Source: Pseudobacter ginsenosidimutans (GTDB taxonomy: Bacteria > Bacteroidota > Bacteroidia > Chitinophagales > Chitinophagaceae). From it: a stretch of 64,000 nucleotides of DNA. The translations under genes were made by a program, and so were the position numbers. Below are positions 1 to 8,865 of this stretch, one piece after another. Under the pieces are notes generated by a model. That model was not told the origin of the DNA, made no database searches, and saw only the letters and a list, made by a program, of their open reading frames with translations. Location of the stretch: NCBI RefSeq assembly GCF_007970185.1, contig NZ_CP042431.1, forward strand, positions 1,922,001 through 1,986,000. The letters are read 5' to 3'. Numbering within the stretch: position 1 is the stretch's first letter; each line of letters begins with the position of its first letter.

Positions 1-2512
1 CCTGATCATTGGCCAGGGTGGTAGCGGCTTCTATTTCATAAGTGGCTCCGGCTTCGGGAGTGAATGGTGTTTGAACGGTGTACACCACATCGCTTTCTGG
101 TTTTACTACTCCCGGGAAGCTGCCGGTGGTGTTGAGTACAGCAACCCCGCCTTTGGTGATCTTCAGTGTGAAAGGAACATTGCTTTGGTCCTGCGTGCCT
201 GTATTGCGGATGCGGATAGACACATGCTGCGGACCTGTTGCGCAGTCATCATCGAAAGGAGAAATGATCTCAGATACACCTACCTCTTTGGAAGGTGTAA
301 TCACTTTCAGAATGAAGTCGTGCGTTTCACCTTTTGTATAGCCTGTGCAGGCTGTGATACCGGCAGCATTGCTTGTTTCAGACAATACAATCCTGGTGAG
401 AATTGATTGGCCGGTTGTAATACCGGAAGGCAGGGGAAGACTGAAGTTGAATGTATGCGTAGGTGTACCGGGAGTAACGGCATTGCCTGTATATAATAAT
501 TCTGATGCATCGAAAGTGCCGTTGCTGTTCACATCGGCAAATACTTTGAAAGCGATTGCAGGGAGGTTCTCTCCGCCGCAGGTGCCTACAGTGAGGGTGG
601 TAGGATAGGTTGTACCTGTTTCCACCGATGCAATGGAAGAAGTATTGTTTACATACTGTGTACAGGCACTGGTGTTGCTGGCTGTGAAGTTCAGGTTACT
701 AATTTTGATGGCGTTGATGCGCGCTCCGTTGGCATCTGAGGGAGCGGAAGTAGCGCAGGCAGCAGTGCCGCCCACTCCGCTGACGATGAGTGAGAACGCC
801 TGTGAGCCTCTTTCCAGTGTGCCCTTGTGCGTTACCTTGATGGTATAGGTCTGGCCTGGAACCGGATTGGCGATCTCGATCTTCTCAACATTGTCCAGTT
901 TATTATCTCCGGTAGTTGCAGCAGCCGGCCTGTTGGTGGGATTGAGTATCCATGGGCTGAAGGTGTTGGTGGCTTGTGTTACGCGCAGGTCCAGGTCGTG
1001 CACCAGTTTGGGAGTTGCATCGTTCAGCGCATTGGCGCCCTGGATGCTGCCCTTGGGGTCTGTCCAGCTGATAGTCACCACCAGCGGTCCGCTGCCGGAG
1101 GCGATCACCGGAAACGTATAGGTATCTCCGTTATTGAGTGTTTCTTCCCTTATCACTTGTTTCTTTGGGATGCTGTTATCATCCTTTATTACGAGAGCGG
1201 CTTTGGCAACGTTCACAAGCCCCCATCCAAACATATAATCAGGGCCCGGATTGGGACCAGCTTCATCTGCTGTATGGATGGTGAGACCTTTCAGTGTGGC
1301 GGCGCGCATGAATGTGCCGGGATGCAGCTGAACGTAATATTCCTGCAACAGCAACAGGGAGCCGGTTACATTGGGAGTGGCCATGGAAGTGCCGCTATAG
1401 GTTGCATAAGCGTTGTTGGCAGCAGCAATGGATGAAGTGAGGCCAACACCATCAGCCACAACATCCGGTTTGATCCGGCCATCATCAGTAGGGCCCCAGC
1501 TGCTGAAGCTGCTCATCACTACATTGCTTGCGGATGAGTAACCAGTTGGAATAGGATTTACTGCGCCTACAGTGAGGATATTCTTCGCAGTGCCGTAAGA
1601 GGAAATGATATCGTAGCCGTTGTTGCTGCTGATCCCGGAAGGGCGTCCACCTGTGATCTTGGTCATGTCATTGCTTGAATTGTAGCGCCAGGCTTCTGCT
1701 CCAATAGCCGGACCATTTTCGTCCCTCTTATTCCCAGAAGATTTTACGATCAGGTAGTAAGGAGCATTGTAAGCGATGGAGTCCCACATCTGTGTTTCGT
1801 CTGTATACATGCCGAAGCGCGGATCTTCGTTCTGATTAAATGGTCCCCAGAACTCCCACCTGCTCTGCGTTTCATTATATTCCCATCCTGCTCTTTCTCC
1901 ATAGGAGTGGTTAGACACCAGCAGGGTGGTGGCGGCATTGAGCATTTCTGAAATATGGTTATTGAAGTCGTACGCATTCATGGATTGCATCTTGTAGGCC
2001 ATGCCTTTGGCTGCCGGGTTCTCACCTTTAGCCATCATGGTGCCGGCCACGTGAGTGGCATGGTCACTATTGGCAGTATTGTCGATATTGGTGATCCTTC
2101 CGGCGAGCTCTACGTGAGTGGCAAGTACCTTGCCGCCATCCCAAAGGCCCATTTTATTCTTCACTGCATTGGAGTTGCCGCTGAGGGTAAGACCGAGCGA
2201 ACCTCCTTCCCATAGTTTGTTGGTGCCGATAGTGGCGGCCGCTACCTGGTTGCTTTCTGTAGTGAGATAAACCGGATTACCATAGCGGTCAGTTCCTGTA
2301 AGCAAAGCAATACCTCCGTTCTTACGACTAACGCTGACGGGCCAGTTCTTTTGTGCGGCCAGTTTCTGGAGCCTGTCGTAGCCGCTTCGTTCCTTTGCGG
2401 CCTGCTGTTCTCCGGCTTTTTGCAGCAGGTCTGTTTGCGTTCTTGTTTGAGAAAATGCCTGGCCGCTGGTCAATAACACTATCACTAATAGAGTAAATTT
2501 GTTCCGGGGCAT
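1..2512 (-). CDS. Secreted S8 (subtilisin-like) serine peptidase, C-terminus outside window
   Basis: One uninterrupted minus-strand frame runs from an ATG at 2512 to the window edge (837 codons, no stop reached), so the gene is partial. It opens with a signal peptide (MPRNK, then a hydrophobic run ending at SGQAFSQ). The S8 triad is visible: Asp125 in LWDGG, His151 in DHATHVAGT (a variant of HGTHVAGT), Ser376 in SGTSMATP, plus the oxyanion Asn261 in SSGN. After the catalytic domain come a beta-sandwich region of the kind that follows Kp43-like proteases, a GEVED-like stretch (FKVFADVNSNGTFD) and a CARDB-like Ig domain (DDDCATGPQHVSIRIRNTG). A secreted or surface protease with adhesion-type C-terminal modules is inferred. 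Short frames on the plus strand here are shadows. Confidence 0.9.
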   Translation of the reverse strand, partial: MPRNKFTLLVIVLLTSGQAFSQTRTQTDLLQKAGEQQAAKERSGYDRLQKLAAQKNWPVSVSRKNGGIALLTGTDRYGNPVYLTTESNQVAAATIGTNKLWEGGSLGLTLSGNSNAVKNKMGLWDGGKVLATHVELAGRITNIDNTANSDHATHVAGTMMAKGENPAAKGMAYKMQSMNAYDFNNHISEMLNAATTLLVSNHSYGERAGWEYNETQSRWEFWGPFNQNEDPRFGMYTDETQMWDSIAYNAPYYLIVKSSGNKRDENGPAIGAEAWRYNSSNDMTKITGGRPSGISSNNGYDIISSYGTAKNILTVGAVNPIPTGYSSASNVVMSSFSSWGPTDDGRIKPDVVADGVGLTSSIAAANNAYATYSGTSMATPNVTGSLLLLQEYYVQLHPGTFMRAATLKGLTIHTADEAGPNPGPDYMFGWGLVNVAKAALVIKDDNSIPKKQVIREETLNNGDTYTFPVIASGSGPLVVTISWTDPKGSIQGANALNDATPKLVHDLDLRVTQATNTFSPWILNPTNRPAAATTGDNKLDNVEKIEIANPVPGQTYTIKVTHKGTLERGSQAFSLIVSGVGGTAACATSAPSDANGARINAIKISNLNFTASNTSACTQYVNNTSSIASVETGTTYPTTLTVGTCGGENLPAIAFKVFADVNSNGTFDASELLYTGNAVTPGTPTHTFNFSLPLPSGITTGQSILTRIVLSETSNAAGITACTGYTKGETHDFILKVITPSKEVGVSEIISPFDDDCATGPQHVSIRIRNTGTQDQSNVPFTLKITKGGVAVLNTTGSFPGVVKPESDVVYTVQTPFTPEAGATYEIEAATTLANDQ

Positions 2513-2593
2513 GTAAAGTTTTTAATATGTACTGAAAAAACGATAATTTGGTTGGCGATGAGCCGATGCTCTGCCTAAATTTAATAATAATAC

Positions 2594-3064
2594 ATGGCTA
2601 TGATGGGAAAAAAACTTGGGTTATCACTGCTGGCATTTTTAATGCTAACGGTCTTAAGTTCTTATACCAGCATCTTCTGCAAAAAAGGGGGGATAAAAGG
2701 CCTGATCTACCTGGTAAAAGGGAACCAGATGCCTTCACCCGGACAAATGCTTCCGCCTAAAAAGCCCTTGCAGACCACCCTGTATATTTACGAGCTGACC
2801 AATATTAACCAGGTGACCCGTGCAGAAGCCCATGCACCTTTCTACACGGCCATCAATACAAAACTGATCAAACAGGTAAATTCAGATACGAAGGGCGAAT
2901 TCAAAGTGAAACTACCGCCCGGCCAATATTCCCTTTTTATAAAAAAGGACGACCGCTTCTACGCAAACCTCTTCGATGAAAAAAACAATATCGCTCCTGT
3001 AACCGTTGTCAAAGGAAAATATACCGATGTAGAGGTCCGGGCTGATTACGATGCCGTTTACTGA
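2594..3064 (+). CDS. Exported carboxypeptidase-regulatory-like domain protein
   Basis: A 156-residue protein with an N-terminal hydrophobic export segment (KKLGLSLLAFLMLTVLSS) and then one beta-sandwich domain. The pattern is TKGEFKVKLPPGQYSLFIKKDDRFYAN, typical of carboxypeptidase-regulatory-like or CNA-B-like folds: a Gly turn, then PPGxYxLxI. It begins 81 bp from the divergent protease start and is followed by a DUF4421 gene on the same strand. Cys29 lies in a poor lipobox context (TSIFC), so whether it is a lipoprotein is unclear. No enzymatic residues are visible; a periplasmic or cell-surface accessory role is inference. Confidence 0.7.
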   Translation: MAMMGKKLGLSLLAFLMLTVLSSYTSIFCKKGGIKGLIYLVKGNQMPSPGQMLPPKKPLQTTLYIYELTNINQVTRAEAHAPFYTAINTKLIKQVNSDTKGEFKVKLPPGQYSLFIKKDDRFYANLFDEKNNIAPVTVVKGKYTDVEVRADYDAVY

Positions 3065-3174
3065 TACGCATCCGTCATCCATCCTGCAAAGGGTATGCAA
3101 TTTGCATGGCAGTTGTAAAGGATACAATTGTAAACACGTAAAGCGGATACAACGCAATGCGGCATAAGCTATTA

Positions 3175-4188
3175 ATGAAAAAAGGATGGACACTCATGGC
3201 GCTGCTGGCCAGCTGTATTGCCGCCACAGCGCAACGAACGGCAAAGTATGACTCCGATTATTATGAATCTTTTACAGACCATGTAACAGGTCGCGTGTTT
3301 TTCTCTCAGAAATACACCAATCTTATTCTGCTTTCAAAACGCCGGGAGGATGATCTGCGTTACCGGCCCAATACTACCCTCAATTTCGGTGTGGGCGCCA
3401 CTTATGGTTGGTTCACCCTCAACCTGGCCTACGGATTCGATTTCCTCAACAAGGGCGATGATTCCAAAGGCAAAACGCGTTACCTCGATCTGCAATCGCA
3501 TGTATATACCCGTAAGATGAGCATCGATCTCTTCGGGCAATTCTATAAAGGATTCTATCTCTATCCCGAAGGAACAGCCGCACCTGCAAAAAACTGGTAT
3601 ACCCGGCCGGATATCAAGGTCAGGCATATGGGAGTGGCAGCATATTACATCCTGGATTGGGATAAGCTGAGTATGCGCGCCGCCATGCTGCAAACCGAAT
3701 GGCAGAAGAAATCCGCCGGCAGTCTCCTGGTTGGAGGAGAAGTATATTATGGCGCCACCAAAGGCGACAGCGCCCTGGTGCCATCAGCCCTCGAAGCTAT
3801 GTACGACCAGCGGGGCGTAACCAAATTCCGCTATTTCGATATCGGCCCGGGAATCGGTTATGCCTATACGTTCGTATGGAAGGAAAATTGGTATGCAATG
3901 GGCGGTATTACCGGCAGCTTCCCCATCAATTTCCAGAAAGATATACGATACGGAAATGCAGAGAAAAAGACCACCATTAGCCCTGACCTCATGTACAGGG
4001 CTGGCCTGGGATACAATAATGAAAGAATGAATATCAGTGTTACCTGGGTGAACAATTCCTTCCAGACCAGGGGTGAGTCCGGGAAATACAGGATCAATAC
4101 CGGTAATGTAAGACTGAATGCCGCTTACCGGTTCATGCCTGGTCCAAGGCTGAAGAATAAGATCAAAATTTTCAGGTCGGATAGCTGA
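3175..4188 (+). CDS. DUF4421-like outer-membrane beta-barrel protein
   Basis: The chosen start (ATG at 3175) gives a clean signal peptide, MKKGWTLMALLASCIAATAQ; an in-frame ATG at 3157 would add six residues before it. The mature part of about 317 residues has alternating aromatic/polar beta strands throughout. It begins with the pattern YYESFTDHVTGRVFFSQKYTNL, which resembles the N-terminus of DUF4421 family proteins of Bacteroidota. Family assignment rests on this motif and on overall character. Function is unknown; an outer-membrane barrel is inferred. The gene ends just before a bidirectional terminator shared with adk. Confidence 0.7.
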   Translation: MKKGWTLMALLASCIAATAQRTAKYDSDYYESFTDHVTGRVFFSQKYTNLILLSKRREDDLRYRPNTTLNFGVGATYGWFTLNLAYGFDFLNKGDDSKGKTRYLDLQSHVYTRKMSIDLFGQFYKGFYLYPEGTAAPAKNWYTRPDIKVRHMGVAAYYILDWDKLSMRAAMLQTEWQKKSAGSLLVGGEVYYGATKGDSALVPSALEAMYDQRGVTKFRYFDIGPGIGYAYTFVWKENWYAMGGITGSFPINFQKDIRYGNAEKKTTISPDLMYRAGLGYNNERMNISVTWVNNSFQTRGESGKYRINTGNVRLNAAYRFMPGPRLKNKIKIFRSDS

Positions 4189-4229
4189 TGGCTGGAAACT
4201 GTTAGGGAAGATGGAAGCTGTAAAAGAAA

Positions 4230-4253
4230 TCACCCGTCAGATGTGACGGGTGA
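4230..4253. terminator. Bidirectional terminator between the DUF4421 gene and adk
   Basis: A perfect 10-bp stem (TCACCCGTCA / TGACGGGTGA) with a 4-nt loop. On the minus strand it is followed by a T-rich run (ATTTCTTTTA), so it best serves adk. It sits between convergent genes. Confidence 0.75.
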
Positions 4254-4267
4254 CAACAGAATAAAAC

Positions 4268-4849
4268 TTATGCAGATTGTTTTGCTTCGATCTCTCTGGT
4301 GAGTGAGTTGAAAATATCGTCGATACTTCCTTCTCCTTTCACACGTTTTACTTTTCCGAATTGGGCGTAATGGCCGGCAACAGGAGAAGTTTTGTTTTCA
4401 TATTCCACAATGCGGGCGCGGATCACATCTTCATTGGTGTCGTCGCTTCTGCCGGAGGTCTTACCACGGTTGAGCAGACGTTGCACCAGTTCCTCCTGGC
4501 CCACTTCCAGTGCCAGAACGATGGAGATCTCTTCATTCAGCTCAGCCAGCAGATTATCCAACGCTGCTGCCTGCGCCACTGTACGGGGGAAACCATCGAA
4601 CAGGAACCCTTTTGCATCGGGGTTGGACTTCAATGCGGAGCGGATCATACCGATCACTACCTCATCAGGGACCAGCTGGCCCTTATCCATAAAGCTCTTC
4701 GCTTCCAAACCCAGCCGGGTTTGATTGGCGATCTCTTCGCGAAGCAGGTTGCCTGTTGAAAGATGGATCAATCCATATTGGTCTATCAGCCTTTCTGACT
4801 GAGTGCCTTTTCCGCTACCGGGAGGTCCGAATAGAATCAAATTGAACAT
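4268..4849 (-). CDS. adk: Adenylate kinase
   Basis: This enzyme converts ATP + AMP to 2 ADP in the cytoplasm. The P-loop GPPGSGKGT is at residues 8-16, the AMP-binding part has HLSTGNLLREE, and DGFPRT is present at the expected place. The 193-residue length and the short segment RGKTSGRSDDTNEDVIRAR in place of a long zinc LID mark the short-LID form common in Bacteroidota. A minus-strand -7 element TATATTTG lies 27 bp upstream (4876-4883), and a hairpin terminator follows the stop. The gene is intact and single in its transcript. Confidence 0.96.
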   Translation of the reverse strand: MFNLILFGPPGSGKGTQSERLIDQYGLIHLSTGNLLREEIANQTRLGLEAKSFMDKGQLVPDEVVIGMIRSALKSNPDAKGFLFDGFPRTVAQAAALDNLLAELNEEISIVLALEVGQEELVQRLLNRGKTSGRSDDTNEDVIRARIVEYENKTSPVAGHYAQFGKVKRVKGEGSIDDIFNSLTREIEAKQSA

Positions 4850-4875
4850 GGTACTTGCTACACTTGGTGAAGGGA

Positions 4876-4883
4876 CAAATATA
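4876..4883 (-). promoter_or_regulatory. -7 promoter element for adk
   Basis: Minus-strand TATATTTG fits the Bacteroidota -7 consensus TAnnTTTG and lies 27 bp before the adk ATG. No convincing -33 TTTG is seen. Confidence 0.55.
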
Positions 4884-5001
4884 AACCATGATCGTTAGAA
4901 ATCCTTTAACATCCGGGGGTTTCTAATTAAAAAAGCATTAGACAATCCGCTAACATCTGTTAATTTTCAATGCGGAAACATCCCATCAAACTTACACCCC
5001 G

Positions 5002-5009
5002 TAAATTTG
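5002..5009 (+). promoter_or_regulatory. -7 promoter element for msrB
   Basis: TAAATTTG matches TAnnTTTG. It ends only 11 bp before the first ATG (5020), so the leader would be very short; the second in-frame ATG (5026) may be used instead. Confidence 0.5.
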
Positions 5010-5019
5010 TTATAAATAC

Positions 5020-5619
5020 ATGAACATGAAGCGAAACCTGCACAGGGCGCTGGTTCTGCCCCTTATACTCCTCATGCTGACTGCATTGCAGCAGTGCAGC
5101 TACTCTCAATCGTCACCACCCGAGAAGAAAAAAAACAATATGGATAGCACAAAAAAGAACAACCCGGCTTATTCCCGCACAGATTCCACCAAAGTGAACC
5201 TGACGGACGAAGAATGGAAAAAGATCCTGCCTTCCGAAGTGTATCACATCGCAAGACAGAAAGGAACGGAAAGACCCTGGAGCAGCAAATTCGAGCACTC
5301 CAAAGAGATCGGCACTTACTACTGTGCTGTATGCGGTAACCCGCTGTTCAAAAGCGATACAAAATTCGAAAGCGGTTGCGGCTGGCCGAGCTTCTATGAG
5401 CCTGTTACCAAGGGCAGCATCATTTATCAGCCAGACAATACCCACGGCATGAGTCGCACGGAAGTACTTTGCGGACGCTGCAAAAGCCACCTCGGTCACG
5501 TTTTCGATGACGGACCTCCTCCCACAGGCCTCCGTTATTGCATCAATGGCGTAGTACTCGATTTCGAAAAAGCCAAAGAAGCAGAGAAGAAATATAAGGA
5601 AGGACAGGAAGAGGAGTAG
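5020..5619 (+). CDS. msrB: Exported peptide-methionine (R)-S-oxide reductase
   Basis: This enzyme reduces methionine-R-sulfoxide in damaged proteins. The MsrB core covers residues about 60-185: zinc ligands C102, C105, C151 and C154 (CAVC, CGRC), the SGCGWPSF motif with Cys120 as probable resolving cysteine, HLGHVF, and catalytic Cys174 in RYCIN. Residues 1-30 form a hydrophobic export segment ending at Cys26 (TALQQC), a weak lipobox, so the protein is probably periplasmic or membrane-anchored. The linker (residues 31-58) is rich in Lys, Asn and Ser. It precedes rlmD by 15 bp, but rlmD has its own -7 element. An in-frame ATG at 5026 is an equally plausible start. Confidence 0.93.
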   Translation: MNMKRNLHRALVLPLILLMLTALQQCSYSQSSPPEKKKNNMDSTKKNNPAYSRTDSTKVNLTDEEWKKILPSEVYHIARQKGTERPWSSKFEHSKEIGTYYCAVCGNPLFKSDTKFESGCGWPSFYEPVTKGSIIYQPDNTHGMSRTEVLCGRCKSHLGHVFDDGPPPTGLRYCINGVVLDFEKAKEAEKKYKEGQEEE

Positions 5620-5622
5620 ACC

Positions 5623-5630
5623 TATCTTTG
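5623..5630 (+). promoter_or_regulatory. -7 promoter element for rlmD
   Basis: TATCTTTG is a perfect TAnnTTTG match ending 5 bp before the ATG at 5635. That implies an almost leaderless transcript or use of the ATG at 5650. Confidence 0.5.
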
Positions 5631-5634
5631 CACC

Positions 5635-7038
5635 ATGAGAAAGAAGAACATGGTATTGCAAAGCATTGCAGTTGAAGATTATGCGGCTGAAGGCAAGGCG
5701 TTATCGAGATTGGATGGAAAAGTGATCTTTATCGAAGGAGCCGTGCCCGGTGATGTGGTGGACGTGCGCCTGAGCAAAAATAAAAAAGAATGGGCCGAAG
5801 GTAAAGCGGTCCATTTTCAATCCCTTTCCAAAGACCGTGTGGATCCGTTCTGCCAGCACTTCGGCATATGCGGCGGCTGCAAATGGCAGATGCTTCCCTA
5901 TGAGAAACAACTTTTGTACAAACAACAGGAAGTTACCCAGAATCTGAAAAGGATCGGTAAAGTGGCCCTCCCCGAAATGGAGCCCATCCTGGGTTGTGAG
6001 CAAACCTCCCGCTATCGCAATAAACTCGAGTTCACTTTCAGCAATAAAAGATACCTCACTACTGAAGAGATCAGCGCAGGCGCTGAACTGAAGCAGGAAG
6101 ACGCACTCGGCTTCCATGTGCCACGCCTGTTCGACAAGATCATCGATATCGAAACCTGTCACCTGATGGAAGAACCGGCCAACGCCATCAAGAATACCAT
6201 CCGCGCATTTGCAAAAGAACAGGGCTATACTTTTTACGATATCCGCGAACACAAGGGATGGCTTCGCACCCTCATCATCCGCGTTGTTACAACAGGAGAA
6301 GTGATGGTGAATGTCTGTTTTGGTTATGAAGATGCCAAAGAGCGGAAGAAATTGTTCGACCACCTGCTGGAGCAGGTGCCTTCCATCACTACCCTGCTCT
6401 ATACCATCAACCCCAAGAAGAACGACACCATCTACGACCTGGAGCCCAAAGCGTATACTGGCAACGGTTATATCATGGAAAAACTGGAAGATCTTCGTTT
6501 CAAGATAGGCCCCAAGAGTTTTTTCCAGACCAATACCCGGCAGGGAGAAAGATTGTACCAGGTTACCCGCGAGTTTGCCGAACTAACCGGGAAGGAAACT
6601 GTTTATGACCTGTATTGCGGAACCGGCAGCATTGGATTGTTTGTGAGCAGGCTGGCCAAAAAGATCATTGGGGTGGAAGTGGTCAAAGAAGCGATTGATG
6701 ATGCCCGTGAGAATGCCGCGCTCAACGATATCGGCCATGCCGAATTCTTTGCAGGAGATGTGATAGATATTTGCGACGATGCCTTTTTCTCCCATCATGG
6801 CAAGCCCGATGTGATCATCACCGATCCGCCACGGGCAGGCATGCACGAAAAACTGGTGCAGAAGATTCTGGACATGGAAGCGCCGCTGGTTGTGTATGTG
6901 AGCTGCAATCCCGCCACCCAGGCCCGCGATCTCAGCAGGCTCGGCGAGAAATACGAAGTTACCAGGGTAAGGCCCGTGGATATGTTCCCCCAAACTCACC
7001 ATATCGAGAACGTGGTGCAATTGAAATTGAAAAAATAA
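5635..7038 (+). CDS. rlmD: 23S rRNA (uracil-C5)-methyltransferase, RlmD/TrmA family
   Basis: This enzyme transfers a methyl group from SAM to C5 of a uridine in rRNA (U1939 if a true RlmD). Domains in order: an N-terminal TRAM domain (about 8-65), a 4Fe-4S site (Cys73, Cys79, Cys82 and Cys175), and a C-terminal Rossmann methyltransferase with QTN, DLYCGTGSIGL, DPPRAG and the nucleophile Cys424 in YVSCNP. All key residues are present. The 467-residue length is normal. The start at 5635 keeps a basic N-terminus (MRKKN); the promoter position would also allow 5650. RlmCD-type double specificity cannot be excluded from sequence. Confidence 0.9.
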   Translation: MRKKNMVLQSIAVEDYAAEGKALSRLDGKVIFIEGAVPGDVVDVRLSKNKKEWAEGKAVHFQSLSKDRVDPFCQHFGICGGCKWQMLPYEKQLLYKQQEVTQNLKRIGKVALPEMEPILGCEQTSRYRNKLEFTFSNKRYLTTEEISAGAELKQEDALGFHVPRLFDKIIDIETCHLMEEPANAIKNTIRAFAKEQGYTFYDIREHKGWLRTLIIRVVTTGEVMVNVCFGYEDAKERKKLFDHLLEQVPSITTLLYTINPKKNDTIYDLEPKAYTGNGYIMEKLEDLRFKIGPKSFFQTNTRQGERLYQVTREFAELTGKETVYDLYCGTGSIGLFVSRLAKKIIGVEVVKEAIDDARENAALNDIGHAEFFAGDVIDICDDAFFSHHGKPDVIITDPPRAGMHEKLVQKILDMEAPLVVYVSCNPATQARDLSRLGEKYEVTRVRPVDMFPQTHHIENVVQLKLKK

Positions 7039-7124
7039 CCTTCATACAACAAGAAATCGATCCGGTTGTTAGCCCATTCAGGTAAACATGCCGATATTAG
7101 AGGAATCAAAAAGGAAACAGGAAT

Positions 7125-7826
7125 ATGGGAAATGTGAGATTTGGCGGCGGATTTCAACCATTACCGCCCGTTATCAAGAATCTGATCATTGTGAATGCAC
7201 TGATGTGGCTGGCCGAGCTTACATTCAAAGATGCGTTGATAACGCCGCTGGCGCTTCACTACCAGGGCTCACCTGATTTCGGTGTATGGCAGTTGGTTTC
7301 CTATATGTTCCTGCATGATGCATCCAATTTCTTCCATCTCTTTTTCAATATGCTTATCTTATGGATGTTTGGTACACAGCTGGAAAACCGCTGGGGCGCC
7401 AAACGATTCCTGATCTTCTACCTGATCTGCGGCATAGGTGCAGGGCTGATACAGCTTATCGCCAACCAGGTGGAACTGAATATCGTGATGAGCAAATACA
7501 ATAGCGGAGAGATGGCTGTCAATGTTGCGCAATACAGGGCCGCCATGATCCAGCTTATCCAGGTGGTAGGTGCATCAGGCGCCATCATGGGTGTAATGGC
7601 AGGTTTCACCTATCTCAACCCCAACCAGGAACTTTTTATTTTCCCCTTACCTTTTCCTATCAAAATGAAATATGCCATGGTAGCCTATGTGCTGATTGAT
7701 CTGTTTGGAGGCATTAATCCCCGCTTCGGTGGTGGGGTAGCGCATTTCGCTCACCTTGGCGGTGCACTTTTCGGTTTTATTCTGGTGATCATTATGAACC
7801 GGAATAACCGAAGAACATTTTATTAA
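7125..7826 (+). CDS. Rhomboid family intramembrane serine protease (first of two)
   Basis: A polytopic membrane protease that cleaves substrates within the lipid bilayer. The catalytic dyad is visible as Ser151 in GASGAIMG and His210 in AHFAHLGGALFGF; His71 and Asn75 in HLFFNML fit the oxyanion region. Six hydrophobic segments are seen between residues 15 and 225. An unusual hydrophilic insert (about 113-140) precedes the catalytic Ser helix. A second rhomboid gene follows 103 bp downstream and an EEP-family gene after that, all on the same strand. Substrates are unknown. Confidence 0.92.
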   Translation: MGNVRFGGGFQPLPPVIKNLIIVNALMWLAELTFKDALITPLALHYQGSPDFGVWQLVSYMFLHDASNFFHLFFNMLILWMFGTQLENRWGAKRFLIFYLICGIGAGLIQLIANQVELNIVMSKYNSGEMAVNVAQYRAAMIQLIQVVGASGAIMGVMAGFTYLNPNQELFIFPLPFPIKMKYAMVAYVLIDLFGGINPRFGGGVAHFAHLGGALFGFILVIIMNRNNRRTFY

Positions 7827-7929
7827 AAGCGGAAACATTACCAATTATCAAACGTTTAATACAATTAGCCGGCAGGTTCATGGTATTGATCTGACCGGCG
7901 TTTTGTAAATTCACGCAAAAATTAACTCC

Positions 7930-8856
7930 GTGCTGCGGGAAAACCGGTATAAGAAAAAGACGATTCTGGGTCAGGATGGGAATGCCCTGCTGATGTTGCT
8001 GGCGGTGATCGCCATTCTCTTCTGTATTTTCAAATTCCTCTTCCTGGTTTACAAGATGTCTGACTGGCAGGAGATTGAGTACTACACCAATATCCTGGAC
8101 TGGTTCAGAATGCCAGGCAACTTCGGGTCTTTCCTTAGCAGGCCATGGACATTGGTCACTTACATGTTTGTTCATGATGGTGTGTGGGATCTCATCGCAA
8201 ATGTTCTCTGGCTCTGGGCTTTTGGTTTCATTTTCCAGGACCTTACCGGAAATAACAAACTCGTGCCACTGTTCATTTACGGCGGACTTCTGGGAGGAGT
8301 GATCTTCCTCACTGTTGCCAATCTGATGCCGGCAATGGCTCCTGCACTTCCCGGGCTCAGACTCGAAGGCGCTTCCGCAGGACTGATGGCCATCGCCATC
8401 GCAACCACAATACTGGCGCCGAATTACAGGATCTTCCCCATGATCAATGGCGGCATACCGCTTTGGATACTCACACTCGTTTATATCGCACTTACATTTA
8501 GCCGCGGCATCAATATTCAGAATACACCCGTACTGTTCGCTCACCTCGGCGCAGCAGGAATGGGATGGCTCTTCGTTCACCAGCTTAAACGCGGGCACGA
8601 CTGGAGTCTTTGGTTAAATGAAGCCTACGACTGGGCAACCAACCTCTTCAATCCCGATAGAAAAAACTGGAAAAAAACAGCCAAAGACGATCTCTACTAC
8701 AATTCAAAAGGAACCCAACCTTACAAAAAGATCCCCAATATCACCCAAAAAAGGATCGACGAGATCCTCGATAAGATCAATCAGCAAGGTTACAGGTACC
8801 TCACTGAAGAAGAAAAAGAAATACTGAAAAGGGCTGCGGAAGATGAAGAGTTGTAA
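7930..8856 (+). CDS. Rhomboid family intramembrane serine protease (second of two)
   Basis: Paralogous to the preceding gene, with catalytic Ser149 in EGASAGLMA and His205 in FAHLGAAGMGW. Transmembrane segments lie between residues 18 and 218. The C-terminal tail of about 90 residues is soluble and charged, ending TEEEKEILKRAAEDEEL, a helix-turn motif common at the end of Bacteroidota rhomboids. The start is a GTG at 7930; no ATG lies in frame before the first membrane segment (the next is MLLAVIAI, which would cut into it). It ends 9 bp before the EEP gene, suggesting an operon. Confidence 0.88.
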   Translation: MLRENRYKKKTILGQDGNALLMLLAVIAILFCIFKFLFLVYKMSDWQEIEYYTNILDWFRMPGNFGSFLSRPWTLVTYMFVHDGVWDLIANVLWLWAFGFIFQDLTGNNKLVPLFIYGGLLGGVIFLTVANLMPAMAPALPGLRLEGASAGLMAIAIATTILAPNYRIFPMINGGIPLWILTLVYIALTFSRGINIQNTPVLFAHLGAAGMGWLFVHQLKRGHDWSLWLNEAYDWATNLFNPDRKNWKKTAKDDLYYNSKGTQPYKKIPNITQKRIDEILDKINQQGYRYLTEEEKEILKRAAEDEEL

Positions 8857-8865
8857 ATTTAAGTA

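Noticed and set aside
71-1435. Several plus-strand open frames over the first 1.5 kb
   Set aside because: They are shadows of the continuous minus-strand S8 protease frame, which has a signal peptide and full catalytic motifs.
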